Origin: Marixanthomonas sp002364245
GTDB lineage: Bacteria; Bacteroidota; Bacteroidia; Flavobacteriales; Flavobacteriaceae
DNA length: 63,022 nt
Assembly (NCBI GenBank): GCA_963973455.1
Contig: CAXAZF010000012.1
Span: 1-63,022 of the forward strand
Direction: 5' to 3'
Below are positions 9,401 through 16,928 of this stretch, one piece after another. A model generated the notes under the pieces. The model ran no database searches. It had not been told where the DNA came from and saw only the letters and a list, made by a program, of their open reading frames with translations. Numbering within the stretch: the first letter of the stretch is position 1; each line of letters opens with the position of its first letter. Position numbers and translations under genes: made by a program.

Positions 9401-9466
9401 AACGCACAGGAACTTATCGATAAATTAAGAATTGTATTGGGCGAGGATTTTATGGCTGCTTATTAA
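6461..9466 (+). CDS. APH kinase - M23 peptidase - class-III PLP enzyme fusion
   Basis: 1001 residues from the ATG at 6461; a TTG 24 bases upstream is rejected. The APH/choline-kinase-like domain (about 20-340) has the catalytic loop HNDVNDHN (H194, D196, N201) and IDFGD. The M23 (LytM) peptidase domain (about 410-540) has both zinc motifs intact, HLGTD (H432, D436) and HLH (H522, H524). The class-III aminotransferase fold (about 570-1001) has NSGSEAN, DEVQTGFGR and the PLP lysine in TMGKPAGNG (K841). The last domain resembles the ETNPPL/PHYKPL phospho-lyases, whose substrates are made by APH-type kinases such as hydroxylysine kinase. Kinase and lyase on one chain therefore suggest phosphorylation and then elimination of an amino alcohol. 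The peptidase may release that compound from peptidoglycan or peptides, but no signal peptide is seen. Confidence 0.9.
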   Translation: MTTEIASQIALRHYGLTVKATALQGDEDENFKLVSENGKTYLLKISDSETSEEFLQFQTAILEQIASKKTSSMFSEVILNKDGKPLTSIISSEEKKTARLLTWVPGRLWANVNPKTSKLRFSLGEKAGEITKALQDFQHPEANRNFDWNLADSLWTQKYTDLFKDIEHTMVSFFQKRFQEIQPTYQSLPKSVVHNDVNDHNILVSEDLKNPEVTGIIDFGDAVYSQTVNDLAIVIAYAIMNTPDPLAAAVEIVQGYHSKYKLSEKELECLYTLVGMRLVITVTKAALRRADVSKNVYHFISEHDAWQLLKHWYGTYENFVLYNFRNACGYTPHPKEHEFKNWVADNKIPLNTLFPTLKIKRVTHVDMSIGSTWLGNKEEYSDTDITEYKLKQIEDKNPESILANGYMEVRPFYTTKAFKMDSNNGPQYRTVHLGTDFWVDAKTPLHAAYDGKVVILHHNDYLKDYGPLLVLQHEFNGNSFYTLYGHLTLSSLEMTKIGQTVKQGELIGYIGDASENGIWTPHLHFQVMLDLLGNTENYPGVAFPSEKNVWKSICQNPGLLFTEKTHDTPETYSNEEIIHFRKEHLGKSLSLSYSEPLNIVRGEGVYLIDANGKKYIDTANNVNHVGHQHPKVVVAGQQQMAVLNTNTRYLHKEIVNYAETLLKKLPKELSVLHFVNSGSEANELALRMAKTITKQNDVLAIEVGYHGNTNAVMDVSSYKFDGKGGFPKPEYTHILPLPDSYRGKHTDANCGSAYANYAAQIINSLKEKNRNVAAFIGESMISCGGQIVPPKNYFKEIYKTVREAGGLCIADEVQTGFGRMGKTFWAFELFDVVPDIVTMGKPAGNGHPLAVVACTKEVSEKFHTGMEFFNTFGGNPVSCAIGRTVLEVIEDENLQQNAYETGGFLKSGLLQLQKEFSIIGDVRGEGLFLGFELNDADKKPLAEHAAYLSDRMKTLGILMSTDGPDYNVLKIKPPMVFSKENAQELIDKLRIVLGEDFMAAY

Positions 9467-9479
9467 AACTTAACTGCAA

Positions 9480-10271
9480 TTAGCAAATACATGCTTCATC
9501 TTTTAAATACTCTTTTGTTTCTTCTCTTTGTGGAGCATTAAAAAAATGATCTTTGGTGCCCTCTTCAATTAATTCACCATTACAAATAAAAAACACATGA
9601 TCTGAAACCCGTTTGGCTTGATTAATATCGTGCGTAACTAAAATAACAGTATAGGTTTCTTTCAGCGTAATCATCAAATTTTCTATAGCCCGTGTTGATA
9701 GTGGATCTAATGAAGAGGTTGGTTCATCCATTAAAATGATTTTTGGTTGTACAGCAAGTGTTCGAGCGATGCATAGGCGCTGTTGCTGGCCAATGGATAA
9801 TGTATTTGCAGATTCGTTGAGTCTTGTATGAACTTCAGGCCAAAGTGAAACTTTCTTTAGATTTTCTTCAACAATAATTGCTTTTTCTGCTTTTGAGAGT
9901 TTTTTAAGTTGCTGAATTCCGAAGGTTACATTTTCCGAAATTGACTTGGGAAAAACACAAGGGCTTTGAAAAACCATACCAATGTTTTTTCGCAGTTTAG
10001 TTACATCTTGATTTTTTTGTAGAATATTTTCATTATTAAAATGAATGGTTCCGCTAGTTTTTATTTTGTGTACGTCATCATTGATTCTATTCAAGCTTCT
10101 TAATAGGGTAGACTTTCCACTACCAGAAGGCCCTATTATGCAGTTTACTTTATTTTTCTTAAAATTGATAGAGATGTTTTTTAATACCTCAACATCAGTA
10201 AACCACACGCTTAAATTAGAGATAGTAAGATCGCAAAGGGATTGGGCGGGTATGTTTTTTTCTATTTTCAT
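9480..10271 (-). CDS. pstB: Phosphate/arsenate ABC transporter ATPase PstB
   Basis: 263-residue ATPase of the PstSCAB importer. Walker A is GPSGSGKST (47-55), the D-loop/Walker B region reads ILMDEPTSSLDP, and the switch histidine is in VILVTHDINQAKR. The ABC signature reads LSIGQQQR instead of the usual LSGGQQQR of PstB. It is the last gene of the ten-gene minus-strand operon. It overlaps pstA by one base (stop/start at 10271) and ends 13 bases from the convergent fusion gene. No phoU follows, unlike most phosphate-starvation pst operons. In this setting it probably drives arsenate as well as phosphate uptake (inference). Confidence 0.93.
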   Translation of the reverse strand: MKIEKNIPAQSLCDLTISNLSVWFTDVEVLKNISINFKKNKVNCIIGPSGSGKSTLLRSLNRINDDVHKIKTSGTIHFNNENILQKNQDVTKLRKNIGMVFQSPCVFPKSISENVTFGIQQLKKLSKAEKAIIVEENLKKVSLWPEVHTRLNESANTLSIGQQQRLCIARTLAVQPKIILMDEPTSSLDPLSTRAIENLMITLKETYTVILVTHDINQAKRVSDHVFFICNGELIEEGTKDHFFNAPQREETKEYLKDEACIC

Positions 10272-11116
10272 TAGTAATTTACTTTAGAGTAATGAATTCT
10301 TCTTATTAATGCGCTAATGCTAAAAATAAAAACCAAAATAATTAAAACTAAACTTGCGCCCCAGGCGTTTTGTAGTGCTTGTGGATTTGTTGCTTGTTGT
10401 GCCAAGGCTAAAATATGAGTAGGTAAGCTGCTTACGGGTTCTAAAAAGCTATTAGGGAATGTTACTCCAGAAAAGGCTGTAGCAATAAACATAATTGGAG
10501 CCGTTTCACCTATAGCACGTGCTAATCCTATTAATAAGCCTGTAAAACCACCACTAATAGCCCTGGGAAGTACGATTGTATGTATTACTTGCCATTTTGT
10601 TAATCCTAAGGATGCAGCATTTTCTCTGTACGATATTGGAATGCTAATAATAGATTGATATGAAGAAAGGGTTATAGTTGGTAAAATCATAATAGCTAAA
10701 ATAATACCACCAACAAACCAAGAAATTCCCATATTGAGGATATTCACGAAAAAGATAAGCCCAAAAATTCCAAAAATAATAGAAGGGATGCCGTTTAGAC
10801 TATAAATAAGGGTGTTCGTTATATTTTGAAATAAATTTCTTTTAATATACTCACTTTTATAAATAGCCATTCCTAATGCAAGCGGAAAACTAATTATAGC
10901 AGCAGAGAGGGTTAATAAAAGACTACCGATAATTTGATAAATAATCCCGCCTTGAGAGCCAAAATTAGAAGATTCTGATGTTAAAAACTGCCAACTAAGA
11001 GCATTTATTCCTTTACTAATAAGCGTGATAATTAAAAACAGTAAAATGGAAATCGATAAAAAGGAGGCGAGATAAACACTACTTTTAAAAAGGCTATTTT
11101 TTACTTTTCTACTCAT
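10271..11116 (-). CDS. pstA: Phosphate ABC transporter permease PstA
   Basis: 281 residues with about six membrane helices. The permease signature region (ENAASLGLTKWQVIHTIVLP, then the ISGGFTGLLIGLARAIGETAPIM stretch) is typical of PstA, whose EAA loop contacts PstB. It overlaps pstC by four bases (ATGA type) upstream and pstB by one base downstream, so the three are translationally coupled. Family membership is clear. Any preference for arsenate over phosphate cannot be read from the sequence. Confidence 0.93.
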   Translation of the reverse strand: MSRKVKNSLFKSSVYLASFLSISILLFLIITLISKGINALSWQFLTSESSNFGSQGGIIYQIIGSLLLTLSAAIISFPLALGMAIYKSEYIKRNLFQNITNTLIYSLNGIPSIIFGIFGLIFFVNILNMGISWFVGGIILAIMILPTITLSSYQSIISIPISYRENAASLGLTKWQVIHTIVLPRAISGGFTGLLIGLARAIGETAPIMFIATAFSGVTFPNSFLEPVSSLPTHILALAQQATNPQALQNAWGASLVLIILVFIFSISALIRRIHYSKVNY

Positions 11117-11982
11117 AGGGTCTCTTGTTTTTTTCTGAAGTATATTTGGGTAAAAACGGTAAGGGTTATTACCAATAAAAGCAATATAAATCCAATAGCA
11201 TTTAATGCACTGAAATGCAAGGAACCAAAAGCACTTTCACCAACTTCACGACCTAATTTTGAAGTAATTGTCTGTCCAGGAGATATAACCTTATAAAATG
11301 AATCTGGAATTTTGTCAATACTCCCTACCAATAGCATAACAGCCATAGTTTCACCTAAAGCCCTACCTAAAGCCAATAAAATAGCGCCAGCTATATTCTT
11401 CTTAGCAATAGGCCATATTGTTTTTTGAATAACTTCATAAGAGTAAAACCCCAAACCTTTTGAAGCCTCTTTATATTTTTTAGGAATATTAAAAAGGGCA
11501 TCGTCACTAAGGGTTATAATTGTGGGCAAAATCATTATTGCCAATAAAATACCAGCTGTTAACATTGTTCTTCCAGAAGCTAAATCAAACCAAGAGGATA
11601 TCCAAGTACTAAAAAAAGCAATACCGATTAATCCGTAAACAATTGAGGGTATTCCAGCTAATAATTCAATTGCAGATTTAATGTATAACCGATATTGTTT
11701 CGGTACTATTTCCGAAGTAAAAATAGCAGTTAAAACACCTATTGGAACTGCAATTAAAAGAGCGATACAGGTAACGGATAATGTTCCGTAAAGCATGGGG
11801 AGTATGCCATATTCTTCGGTCGCAGGATTCCAATTATGTGTAAAAAGCCTCCAACCAATTTCTTTAAAGGCTTGAAAACTATAACAAAATAAGATAGAAA
11901 AAATGAGGAGAGTAATTGCAATACTCACATAAGTACTTGCAATTACATATCCTTTTCCTAACTTATTTTGAGATGCCCACAT
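11113..11982 (-). CDS. pstC: Phosphate ABC transporter permease PstC
   Basis: 289 residues with about six membrane helices. Family-typical elements are ELLAGIPSIVYGLIG (about 118-132), KYKEASKGLGFYSYEVIQ (EAA loop) and GALLLALGRALGETMAVM. The 5' end overlaps pstS by 20 bases and the 3' end overlaps pstA by four. It forms the inner-membrane channel with PstA. Standard length. Confidence 0.93.
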   Translation of the reverse strand: MWASQNKLGKGYVIASTYVSIAITLLIFSILFCYSFQAFKEIGWRLFTHNWNPATEEYGILPMLYGTLSVTCIALLIAVPIGVLTAIFTSEIVPKQYRLYIKSAIELLAGIPSIVYGLIGIAFFSTWISSWFDLASGRTMLTAGILLAIMILPTIITLSDDALFNIPKKYKEASKGLGFYSYEVIQKTIWPIAKKNIAGAILLALGRALGETMAVMLLVGSIDKIPDSFYKVISPGQTITSKLGREVGESAFGSLHFSALNAIGFILLLLVITLTVFTQIYFRKKQETL

Positions 11983-12799
11983 ATCCGTTCTTAACTACAA
12001 TTTCTTGTCCTTTGGCGCTCAAAATAAAATCGATAAACTCTTTTGTTTTTCCTGTTGGAGTTCCATTGGTAATTAAAACCAGGTCTCTTGTAATCGGAAA
12101 ATTATTATTAACGATATTTTCAAGACTAGGCTCTATAAGTGTGCCATCTGGCATTTTAATGGAAAGGCCTTTTACATCATCATTTAACCAACCATTTGAT
12201 AAAATACCAAGTGCAGCATCACTTTGTACAAGTGCAGTTTGCTCTTCATTATTAGCTCCTAACACTAAATCTGCACCGGGTGCTTGAGCTTCTTTATCAC
12301 CTAGAACAATTTCCATAAATACATGACGAGTACCTCTGGCAGCTTCTTTATCGATTACTAAAATCTCTTTATCAGGGCCGTTTAACTCTTTCCAATTTGA
12401 AATCTCACCTCTATAAATCTTGGCTAATTGATCTAAGGTGAGAGCTGTTATTCCAGCATTATAAATTTCTGAAGAAACTACAGGAACAACAGCATCGCGC
12501 CCAATAGAATGTGTTTTAAAGGATGTATTAGGGTATTGACTAATTTCTTTCTCAGTAATATCTCTTGATATCATACCAATTTCAACACGCTGGCTTCCTA
12601 CTTGGTTTACACCAACTCCAGATCCTCCGGCATTTACAATAATCTTACTGTCTGGATTTTGCTTCATAAACATATCGGCAGCAGTAGAAACCACAGGTAA
12701 AACAGTTGTAGAACCAGAAACAGAAACAATATCATTTTTCTGTTCTGTGCAAGCAAGTACAGTTAGCACCAAAGTGCTTAGAATTATAATTTTTCTCAT
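11963..12799 (-). CDS. pstS: Phosphate/arsenate-binding lipoprotein PstS
   Basis: 278 residues. The signal peptide ends in a lipobox, TVLAC, giving lipidation at C17. The anion-binding loop SGSTTVLPV and the ARGTRHVFMEI segment are characteristic of PstS-type phosphate-binding proteins. It starts 19 bases after the arsM stop and overlaps pstC, so the importer is transcribed with the arsenosugar genes. PstS proteins often accept arsenate; in this operon that is the likely physiological link (inference). Confidence 0.92.
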   Translation of the reverse strand: MRKIIILSTLVLTVLACTEQKNDIVSVSGSTTVLPVVSTAADMFMKQNPDSKIIVNAGGSGVGVNQVGSQRVEIGMISRDITEKEISQYPNTSFKTHSIGRDAVVPVVSSEIYNAGITALTLDQLAKIYRGEISNWKELNGPDKEILVIDKEAARGTRHVFMEIVLGDKEAQAPGADLVLGANNEEQTALVQSDAALGILSNGWLNDDVKGLSIKMPDGTLIEPSLENIVNNNFPITRDLVLITNGTPTGKTKEFIDFILSAKGQEIVVKNGYVGISK

Positions 12800-12818
12800 A
12801 GTGATTTGCTCTTAACCA

Positions 12819-13787
12819 TTAACAGCACCCACCACCATCATAATGAAAGGTAGATTCACTTATATGGATATCATCCCTATTTAAATTTGCTATGGCACCA
12901 GCTGTTTTATCGCAGATAGCCAAAGGTTGGTTTTTAAGCAGGACATGCCCTTTTTTATCATCAAAATAATCTTCATCACCGTAATAAATGGCAGCTTTAC
13001 CTGTAAACACACAGGGGCCGTCTTCAGGCATAGGGTCTTTTATAGCAGCCACTTCAATCGATTCGATGTAGATTAGCTCATCGGTTGGATATTGTTTTGG
13101 ACTTAAAATACGGTACGGTTTTCTCGCTCTTATTTCAATGGTGCCAAAGCCAACATCGGTTAATGCTTTTACATAGTCTTTTATTGATAGGCTTCCGCTT
13201 AAACATAAGGCACGAAGGCGTTCATCATTTCTAAGCGTGTCATTCATTTCTTGCTCGCAAGTGGGATCACTCATTACCAAACGGCCGTGAGGTTTTAATA
13301 CGCGGTACATTTCTTCAATAGCGCGTTTTAAATCTTCTTCTTTAAAAATATTGAAGAGACAGTTTTGTGCTGCTACATCGATACTGTTGTCCTCTAAAGG
13401 TAGGTTCATGGCATCTCCTTTTTTCAGGTCCACAAACTCACTTTTAAACCAAGGATTTAAGGCTTCGGCTTCTTTAAAGTTTTTACGGGAAGCTTCTAAC
13501 ATTTCATCTACTACGTCTATACCTACAACTCCGTTTTTTTGTCTATTAAAATAGGCAAATTGCAAGAGTTCCATTCCACCACCAACGCCTACATATAACA
13601 TTTTTGGATTGTTGGAAAGATCGCGGGCATGAACGGTGCTTCCGCAGCCGTAATTCATTTCTTGCATAATTTTAGGGATTTTAAGCCCTGGTAACTCCCA
13701 AATAGGGTTGGTTGTGCAACAAAGACCTACATCTGGTGTTAAGGCTGCTTCTTTATATACGTTGTGTGTGGTTTCTAAATAGCTCAT
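12819..13787 (-). CDS. arsM: Arsenite methyltransferase ArsM (arsenosugar type)
   Basis: 322-residue SAM-dependent methyltransferase. The Rossmann motif is MLYVGVGGGMELLQFAY (about 63-79), with the acidic VGIDVVDEML strand end and the LEDNSIDVAAQNCLFNIF segment. Cysteines that could hold As(III) include C23/C24, C48 (NYGCGST), the one in AQNC, DPTCEQE, and the C-terminal GGGCC. This pattern matches the ArsM subfamily found beside ArsS, not the shorter classical ArsM. ArsM enzymes methylate arsenite stepwise to dimethylarsenic, the substrate of ArsS. It lies 4 bases after the nucleoside phosphorylase gene and 19 before pstS. Confidence 0.9.
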   Translation of the reverse strand: MSYLETTHNVYKEAALTPDVGLCCTTNPIWELPGLKIPKIMQEMNYGCGSTVHARDLSNNPKMLYVGVGGGMELLQFAYFNRQKNGVVGIDVVDEMLEASRKNFKEAEALNPWFKSEFVDLKKGDAMNLPLEDNSIDVAAQNCLFNIFKEEDLKRAIEEMYRVLKPHGRLVMSDPTCEQEMNDTLRNDERLRALCLSGSLSIKDYVKALTDVGFGTIEIRARKPYRILSPKQYPTDELIYIESIEVAAIKDPMPEDGPCVFTGKAAIYYGDEDYFDDKKGHVLLKNQPLAICDKTAGAIANLNRDDIHISESTFHYDGGGCC

Positions 13788-13791
13788 AGTG

Positions 13792-14604
13792 TTATAGTTT
13801 TTTTATTACTTCAGTGAATAATGTAATCATATTTGGTTCTGCTTTTGCTGCCATGGCGAGGATATCAGGAATATCAACTAGTTTTAGATTGTCAGGGTCA
13901 CACTCGTCTGTCAATACTGAAACGGCTGAAACTGGCAGCCCCAAATGATTGGCCACGATAATTTCAGGAACGGTACTCATTCCTACGGCATCGGCGCCAA
14001 TAATTTTTAAATAACGGTATTCGGCACGGGTTTCTAATTGTGGCCCAACTACACTTGCGTATACGCCTTTATGTAAGTTGATGTTTTTTTCTGAAGCAAT
14101 TTGTTCAATCGCCTTGTTCATTTCAGCATCATATGGTGAGCTCATATCGACAAAACGCTCGCCCATTTTTTCAATGCCACGAACGGCTAACGGCGAACTG
14201 CCTTGTAGGTTTATATGGTCATCAATCAGCATAATTTCACCTTTTTTAAAATTGAGGTTTACCGCTCCAGATGCGTTACTAATTAGTAGCTTTTTAATGC
14301 CCAACTCGTGCATAACGCGAACTGGGAAGGTAACATCTTGCAAAGAATAGCCTTCGTAAATATGAAAACGCCCCTGCATGACCATTACTTTTTTTCCGCC
14401 CAGCATCCCGAAAATCAATTTTCCTTTATGAAATTCTACGGTTGCTGTAGGGAAGTTGGGAATGTGATTGTAACTTACTTCACTCTGTATTTCAACATCT
14501 TCTAGCAATTTGCCTAGACCAGTACCTAAGATGATTCCTATTTCAGGATTATCAAAACCTCGGTCTTTTAAAAATGCTGCAGATTCTTGTATATATTGTA
14601 ACAT
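13792..14604 (-). CDS. Purine-nucleoside phosphorylase
   Basis: 270 residues of the PNP/MTAP family (trimeric type). Visible motifs are GIILGTGLGKL (phosphate-binding loop, about 23-33), GRFHIYEGY, LLISNASGAVN and ETRAEYRYLKIIGADAVGMSTVPE. The enzyme cleaves purine nucleosides with phosphate. Within this operon, a plausible job is removing adenine from the 5'-deoxy-5'-dimethylarsinoyl-adenosine made by ArsS, yielding a sugar phosphate for later steps. That role is inference from gene order; general purine salvage remains possible. It sits 11 bases from the glycosyltransferase and 4 from arsM. Confidence 0.92.
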   Translation of the reverse strand: MLQYIQESAAFLKDRGFDNPEIGIILGTGLGKLLEDVEIQSEVSYNHIPNFPTATVEFHKGKLIFGMLGGKKVMVMQGRFHIYEGYSLQDVTFPVRVMHELGIKKLLISNASGAVNLNFKKGEIMLIDDHINLQGSSPLAVRGIEKMGERFVDMSSPYDAEMNKAIEQIASEKNINLHKGVYASVVGPQLETRAEYRYLKIIGADAVGMSTVPEIIVANHLGLPVSAVSVLTDECDPDNLKLVDIPDILAMAAKAEPNMITLFTEVIKKL

Positions 14605-14615
14605 GGTATTTAATA

Positions 14616-15305
14616 TTAAAAATCAGTATCTAAATGGTCTGGTAAAAATTCTTGGAAAGCCTCATTATCCCTGATGTCACTATAGTAGTCAACGTCGTTT
14701 CGTTCTTCTAGCGTTTTTAACTTTTCATCTTTTAAATCTTCAAGTGTAGCTTTTAATACTGAGTCTTTTCCCCAATCTTTTTTACTGAAAATAGCTTGGT
14801 TGGGCTGTTTCATTCCCAATAAATAATAACCGCCATCTTCTGCGGGACCAATAACATAATCGTGGTCTTTTAATGCCGTAAAAGCATTGTCAAGATCTTC
14901 TGTATCTAGGTCGTACATATCACTCCCAATAATGATGGCCTGTTCATACCCAAGTGAAAATACTTCGGTAAATGCATTGTACATACGAATACCCAGGTCA
15001 TCGCCTCGTTGTATTTTTTTGTTAAATGTATTATTGTCCCAATTGTCTTCTTTGTGAATATCTTCACTATAAAACACAAACTTATCTGCTTGTACGTTGG
15101 CCGTGATTTTAGCAGTATGTTGTAGTAGGAATTCATAAATTTTTAAAGCAGATTCGTCGCCTACGCTTGTGGCTAAACGGGTTTTAACTTTACCCAATTC
15201 TGGGTTTCGGGTAAAAATAATCAGTGCTTTTTTTGAAGTGGGAAAGTGAAAATCCTTTGCTAAATCTTCATCTCCACCTACATTGTTTTTAGATAATAAG
15301 CCCAT
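14616..15305 (-). CDS. TIGR04282-type arsenosugar glycosyltransferase
   Basis: 229 residues, small GT-A-like nucleotide-sugar transferase fold. It has KALIIFTRNPELGKVKTRLA near the N terminus (about 26-45), the IIIGSDMYDL acid motif and GPAEDGGYYLLGMK (about 159-172). These match the family first noted beside radical-SAM/selenodomain genes (TIGR04282) and now associated with arsenosugar biosynthesis. It would act on the sugar moiety after ArsS. The exact donor and acceptor cannot be told from sequence. It is 12 bases from the rhodanese gene and 11 from the phosphorylase. Confidence 0.87.
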   Translation of the reverse strand: MGLLSKNNVGGDEDLAKDFHFPTSKKALIIFTRNPELGKVKTRLATSVGDESALKIYEFLLQHTAKITANVQADKFVFYSEDIHKEDNWDNNTFNKKIQRGDDLGIRMYNAFTEVFSLGYEQAIIIGSDMYDLDTEDLDNAFTALKDHDYVIGPAEDGGYYLLGMKQPNQAIFSKKDWGKDSVLKATLEDLKDEKLKTLEERNDVDYYSDIRDNEAFQEFLPDHLDTDF

Positions 15306-15317
15306 AAAAAAATAAAT

Positions 15318-15821
15318 TTATTTTGTGATTACGGTTCCGTCAAGCAGCCATTTGCTCCAGCTTTTTGAAAAACCGTGAATACTATCTGTTTCTTGTTCTT
15401 TATTATTTACTAAGGGATATGCTTTGTTTTTCCACTCAAAAATACCCCCATATAAGTTTTCAATATTGTTATAGCCAGCTTTTTTTAATTTTTCTGAAAT
15501 CTCTTCGGAACGGATTCCTAAAGAGCAATATACTACAATAGGCGCATTTTTATTTGGAACTTTTTTTAAAACCGAATCTATCGAAAATTTTGAAAAACCT
15601 ATAAATGTTGCCGATTCAATATGGCTTACGTTATATTCTTTTTGTTCCCTAGCGTCTAAAATAATGATACTATCATTCATTTGTTGCATACGCAATTCTT
15701 CAACCGAAATATATGGAACACTTCGGGTGTTATATTGCTGTAAAAGATCTTCTAATGACCGTTGTTGTGAAAATGCACTTATTGAGATTAATAACAGAAG
15801 AAAGTACAGAAAATAATTCAT
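15318..15821 (-). CDS. Exported rhodanese-domain protein
   Basis: 167 residues. An N-terminal signal peptide (MNYFLYFLLLLISISAFSQ) predicts export. One rhodanese domain (about 35-140) ends in the active-site loop VVYCSLGIRSEE. The loop is CxxGxR, the six-residue sulfurtransferase type, not the CX5R loop of Cdc25/Acr2 arsenate reductases. It is embedded between arsS and the glycosyltransferase, with 36- and 12-base gaps, so it is co-transcribed with cytosolic pathway enzymes although it is itself probably periplasmic. A thiol or sulfur role in thio-arsenosugar formation or periplasmic arsenic chemistry is possible but unproven. Confidence 0.85.
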   Translation of the reverse strand: MNYFLYFLLLLISISAFSQQRSLEDLLQQYNTRSVPYISVEELRMQQMNDSIIILDAREQKEYNVSHIESATFIGFSKFSIDSVLKKVPNKNAPIVVYCSLGIRSEEISEKLKKAGYNNIENLYGGIFEWKNKAYPLVNNKEQETDSIHGFSKSWSKWLLDGTVITK

Positions 15822-15857
15822 ATTGTTTGGGACGTTAAGAGTAATGAACGCGAAAAT

Positions 15858-16925
15858 TTACTCAGCAACAGAACCTTGACAGCTACTACCAGCACCGGCG
15901 GTACAACCGTAGCAATGTTGTGAGATGATAATATTTCGATCGTTTAATACGTCTTCGTTGTATTCTGAAATGTGTTTAACTTCACTATCTACTTTTAACT
16001 CCAGCATTTGATTAAAATCACAATCGTACAACCAACCATCCCAGCTTATGGAAATAGTATTGGTGCACATCACACTTTTAACCGCAGCAGGGTTATAGGC
16101 TTCAACCAATTGGTACATATACTCCTCATAGTTTTCCGAAGCAATTAAAAAGTCTAGAAAACGGGCAATTGGTAAATTTGTAATGGCGAATAAATCGTGG
16201 AAATGAATTCCGAAATCTTCCAATAAAGCCTTTTTAAAATCTTTTTTCATGTTTTCTTGATTGGTCGGTAAAAAGGCACCACTAGGGTTGTAAACCAAGT
16301 CCAATCGAAGGTCGCTATCTGGCATTCCGTAGCCAATGGCATTCAATTCCTGTAAGGCTTTTATAGACATATCGAAAACACCTTCACCCCTTTGTTTATC
16401 AGTTTTTCCACGCGTCCAGTGGGGCATAGAGCTTACAACATGAACATTGTGTTTTTTAAAAAACTGCGGAAGGTCATAATACTTTTTATTTGCACGGATG
16501 ATTGTAAGATTACTACGAACTATAAAGTCTTTAATCCCTGCTTTACTGGCTTCCTCAACAAACCATCTAAAATTTGGATTCATTTCTGGGGCTCCACCAG
16601 TAAGATCGACTGTGTGTGCTCCTGTGTTTTTAATAACTTCCAAACACTGTTTCATTGTTTCGACGGTCATGATTTCCTTTCGATCAGGACCGGCATCTAC
16701 GTGACAGTGATCACAGGTTTGGTTACACATATACCCTAAATTAATCTGAAGAATTTCCAATTTTTTTGGTTTCATTGGAAATTGTCCAGTTTCTTTTATT
16801 TTTTCGGCAAAGGTGGGTAATTCGCCATTGCCAAAAATTCCGTTTGAGAGAATTTCAAGCTGTTTGTTGGATTGTGCGAGTTCGCTATTACGTTTATGTA
16901 GGGATTGTGTTTTAAGTTTCGTCAT
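15858..16925 (-). CDS. arsS: Radical SAM enzyme ArsS (arsenosugar synthase)
   Basis: 355 residues. The radical-SAM [4Fe-4S] motif is CNQTCDHC (C67, C71, C74), followed by LTGGAPEMNP. A C-terminal DUF3641-type region carries further cysteines (CTNTISISWDGWLYDCDFN and the tail HCYGCTAGAGSSCQG). Some relatives carry selenocysteine in the tail; this one appears to use cysteine throughout. ArsS joins a 5'-deoxyadenosyl group to dimethylarsenite, giving the first arsenosugar precursor. The start (MTKLKTQ) lies 3 bases after the AhpD-like gene. Together with ArsM this defines the operon's function. Confidence 0.92.
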   Translation of the reverse strand: MTKLKTQSLHKRNSELAQSNKQLEILSNGIFGNGELPTFAEKIKETGQFPMKPKKLEILQINLGYMCNQTCDHCHVDAGPDRKEIMTVETMKQCLEVIKNTGAHTVDLTGGAPEMNPNFRWFVEEASKAGIKDFIVRSNLTIIRANKKYYDLPQFFKKHNVHVVSSMPHWTRGKTDKQRGEGVFDMSIKALQELNAIGYGMPDSDLRLDLVYNPSGAFLPTNQENMKKDFKKALLEDFGIHFHDLFAITNLPIARFLDFLIASENYEEYMYQLVEAYNPAAVKSVMCTNTISISWDGWLYDCDFNQMLELKVDSEVKHISEYNEDVLNDRNIIISQHCYGCTAGAGSSCQGSVAE

Positions 16926-16928
16926 AAA

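Noticed and set aside
6461..9466. APH domain as an aminoglycoside-resistance determinant
   Set aside because: It is fused to a peptidase and a PLP phospho-lyase-like domain; the match is to metabolic amino-alcohol kinases, and there is no mobile context.
15318..15821. Rhodanese as an Acr2/Cdc25-type arsenate reductase
   Set aside because: The active loop is CSLGIR (CxxGxR, six residues) rather than CX5R, and the protein has a signal peptide; it looks like a sulfurtransferase.
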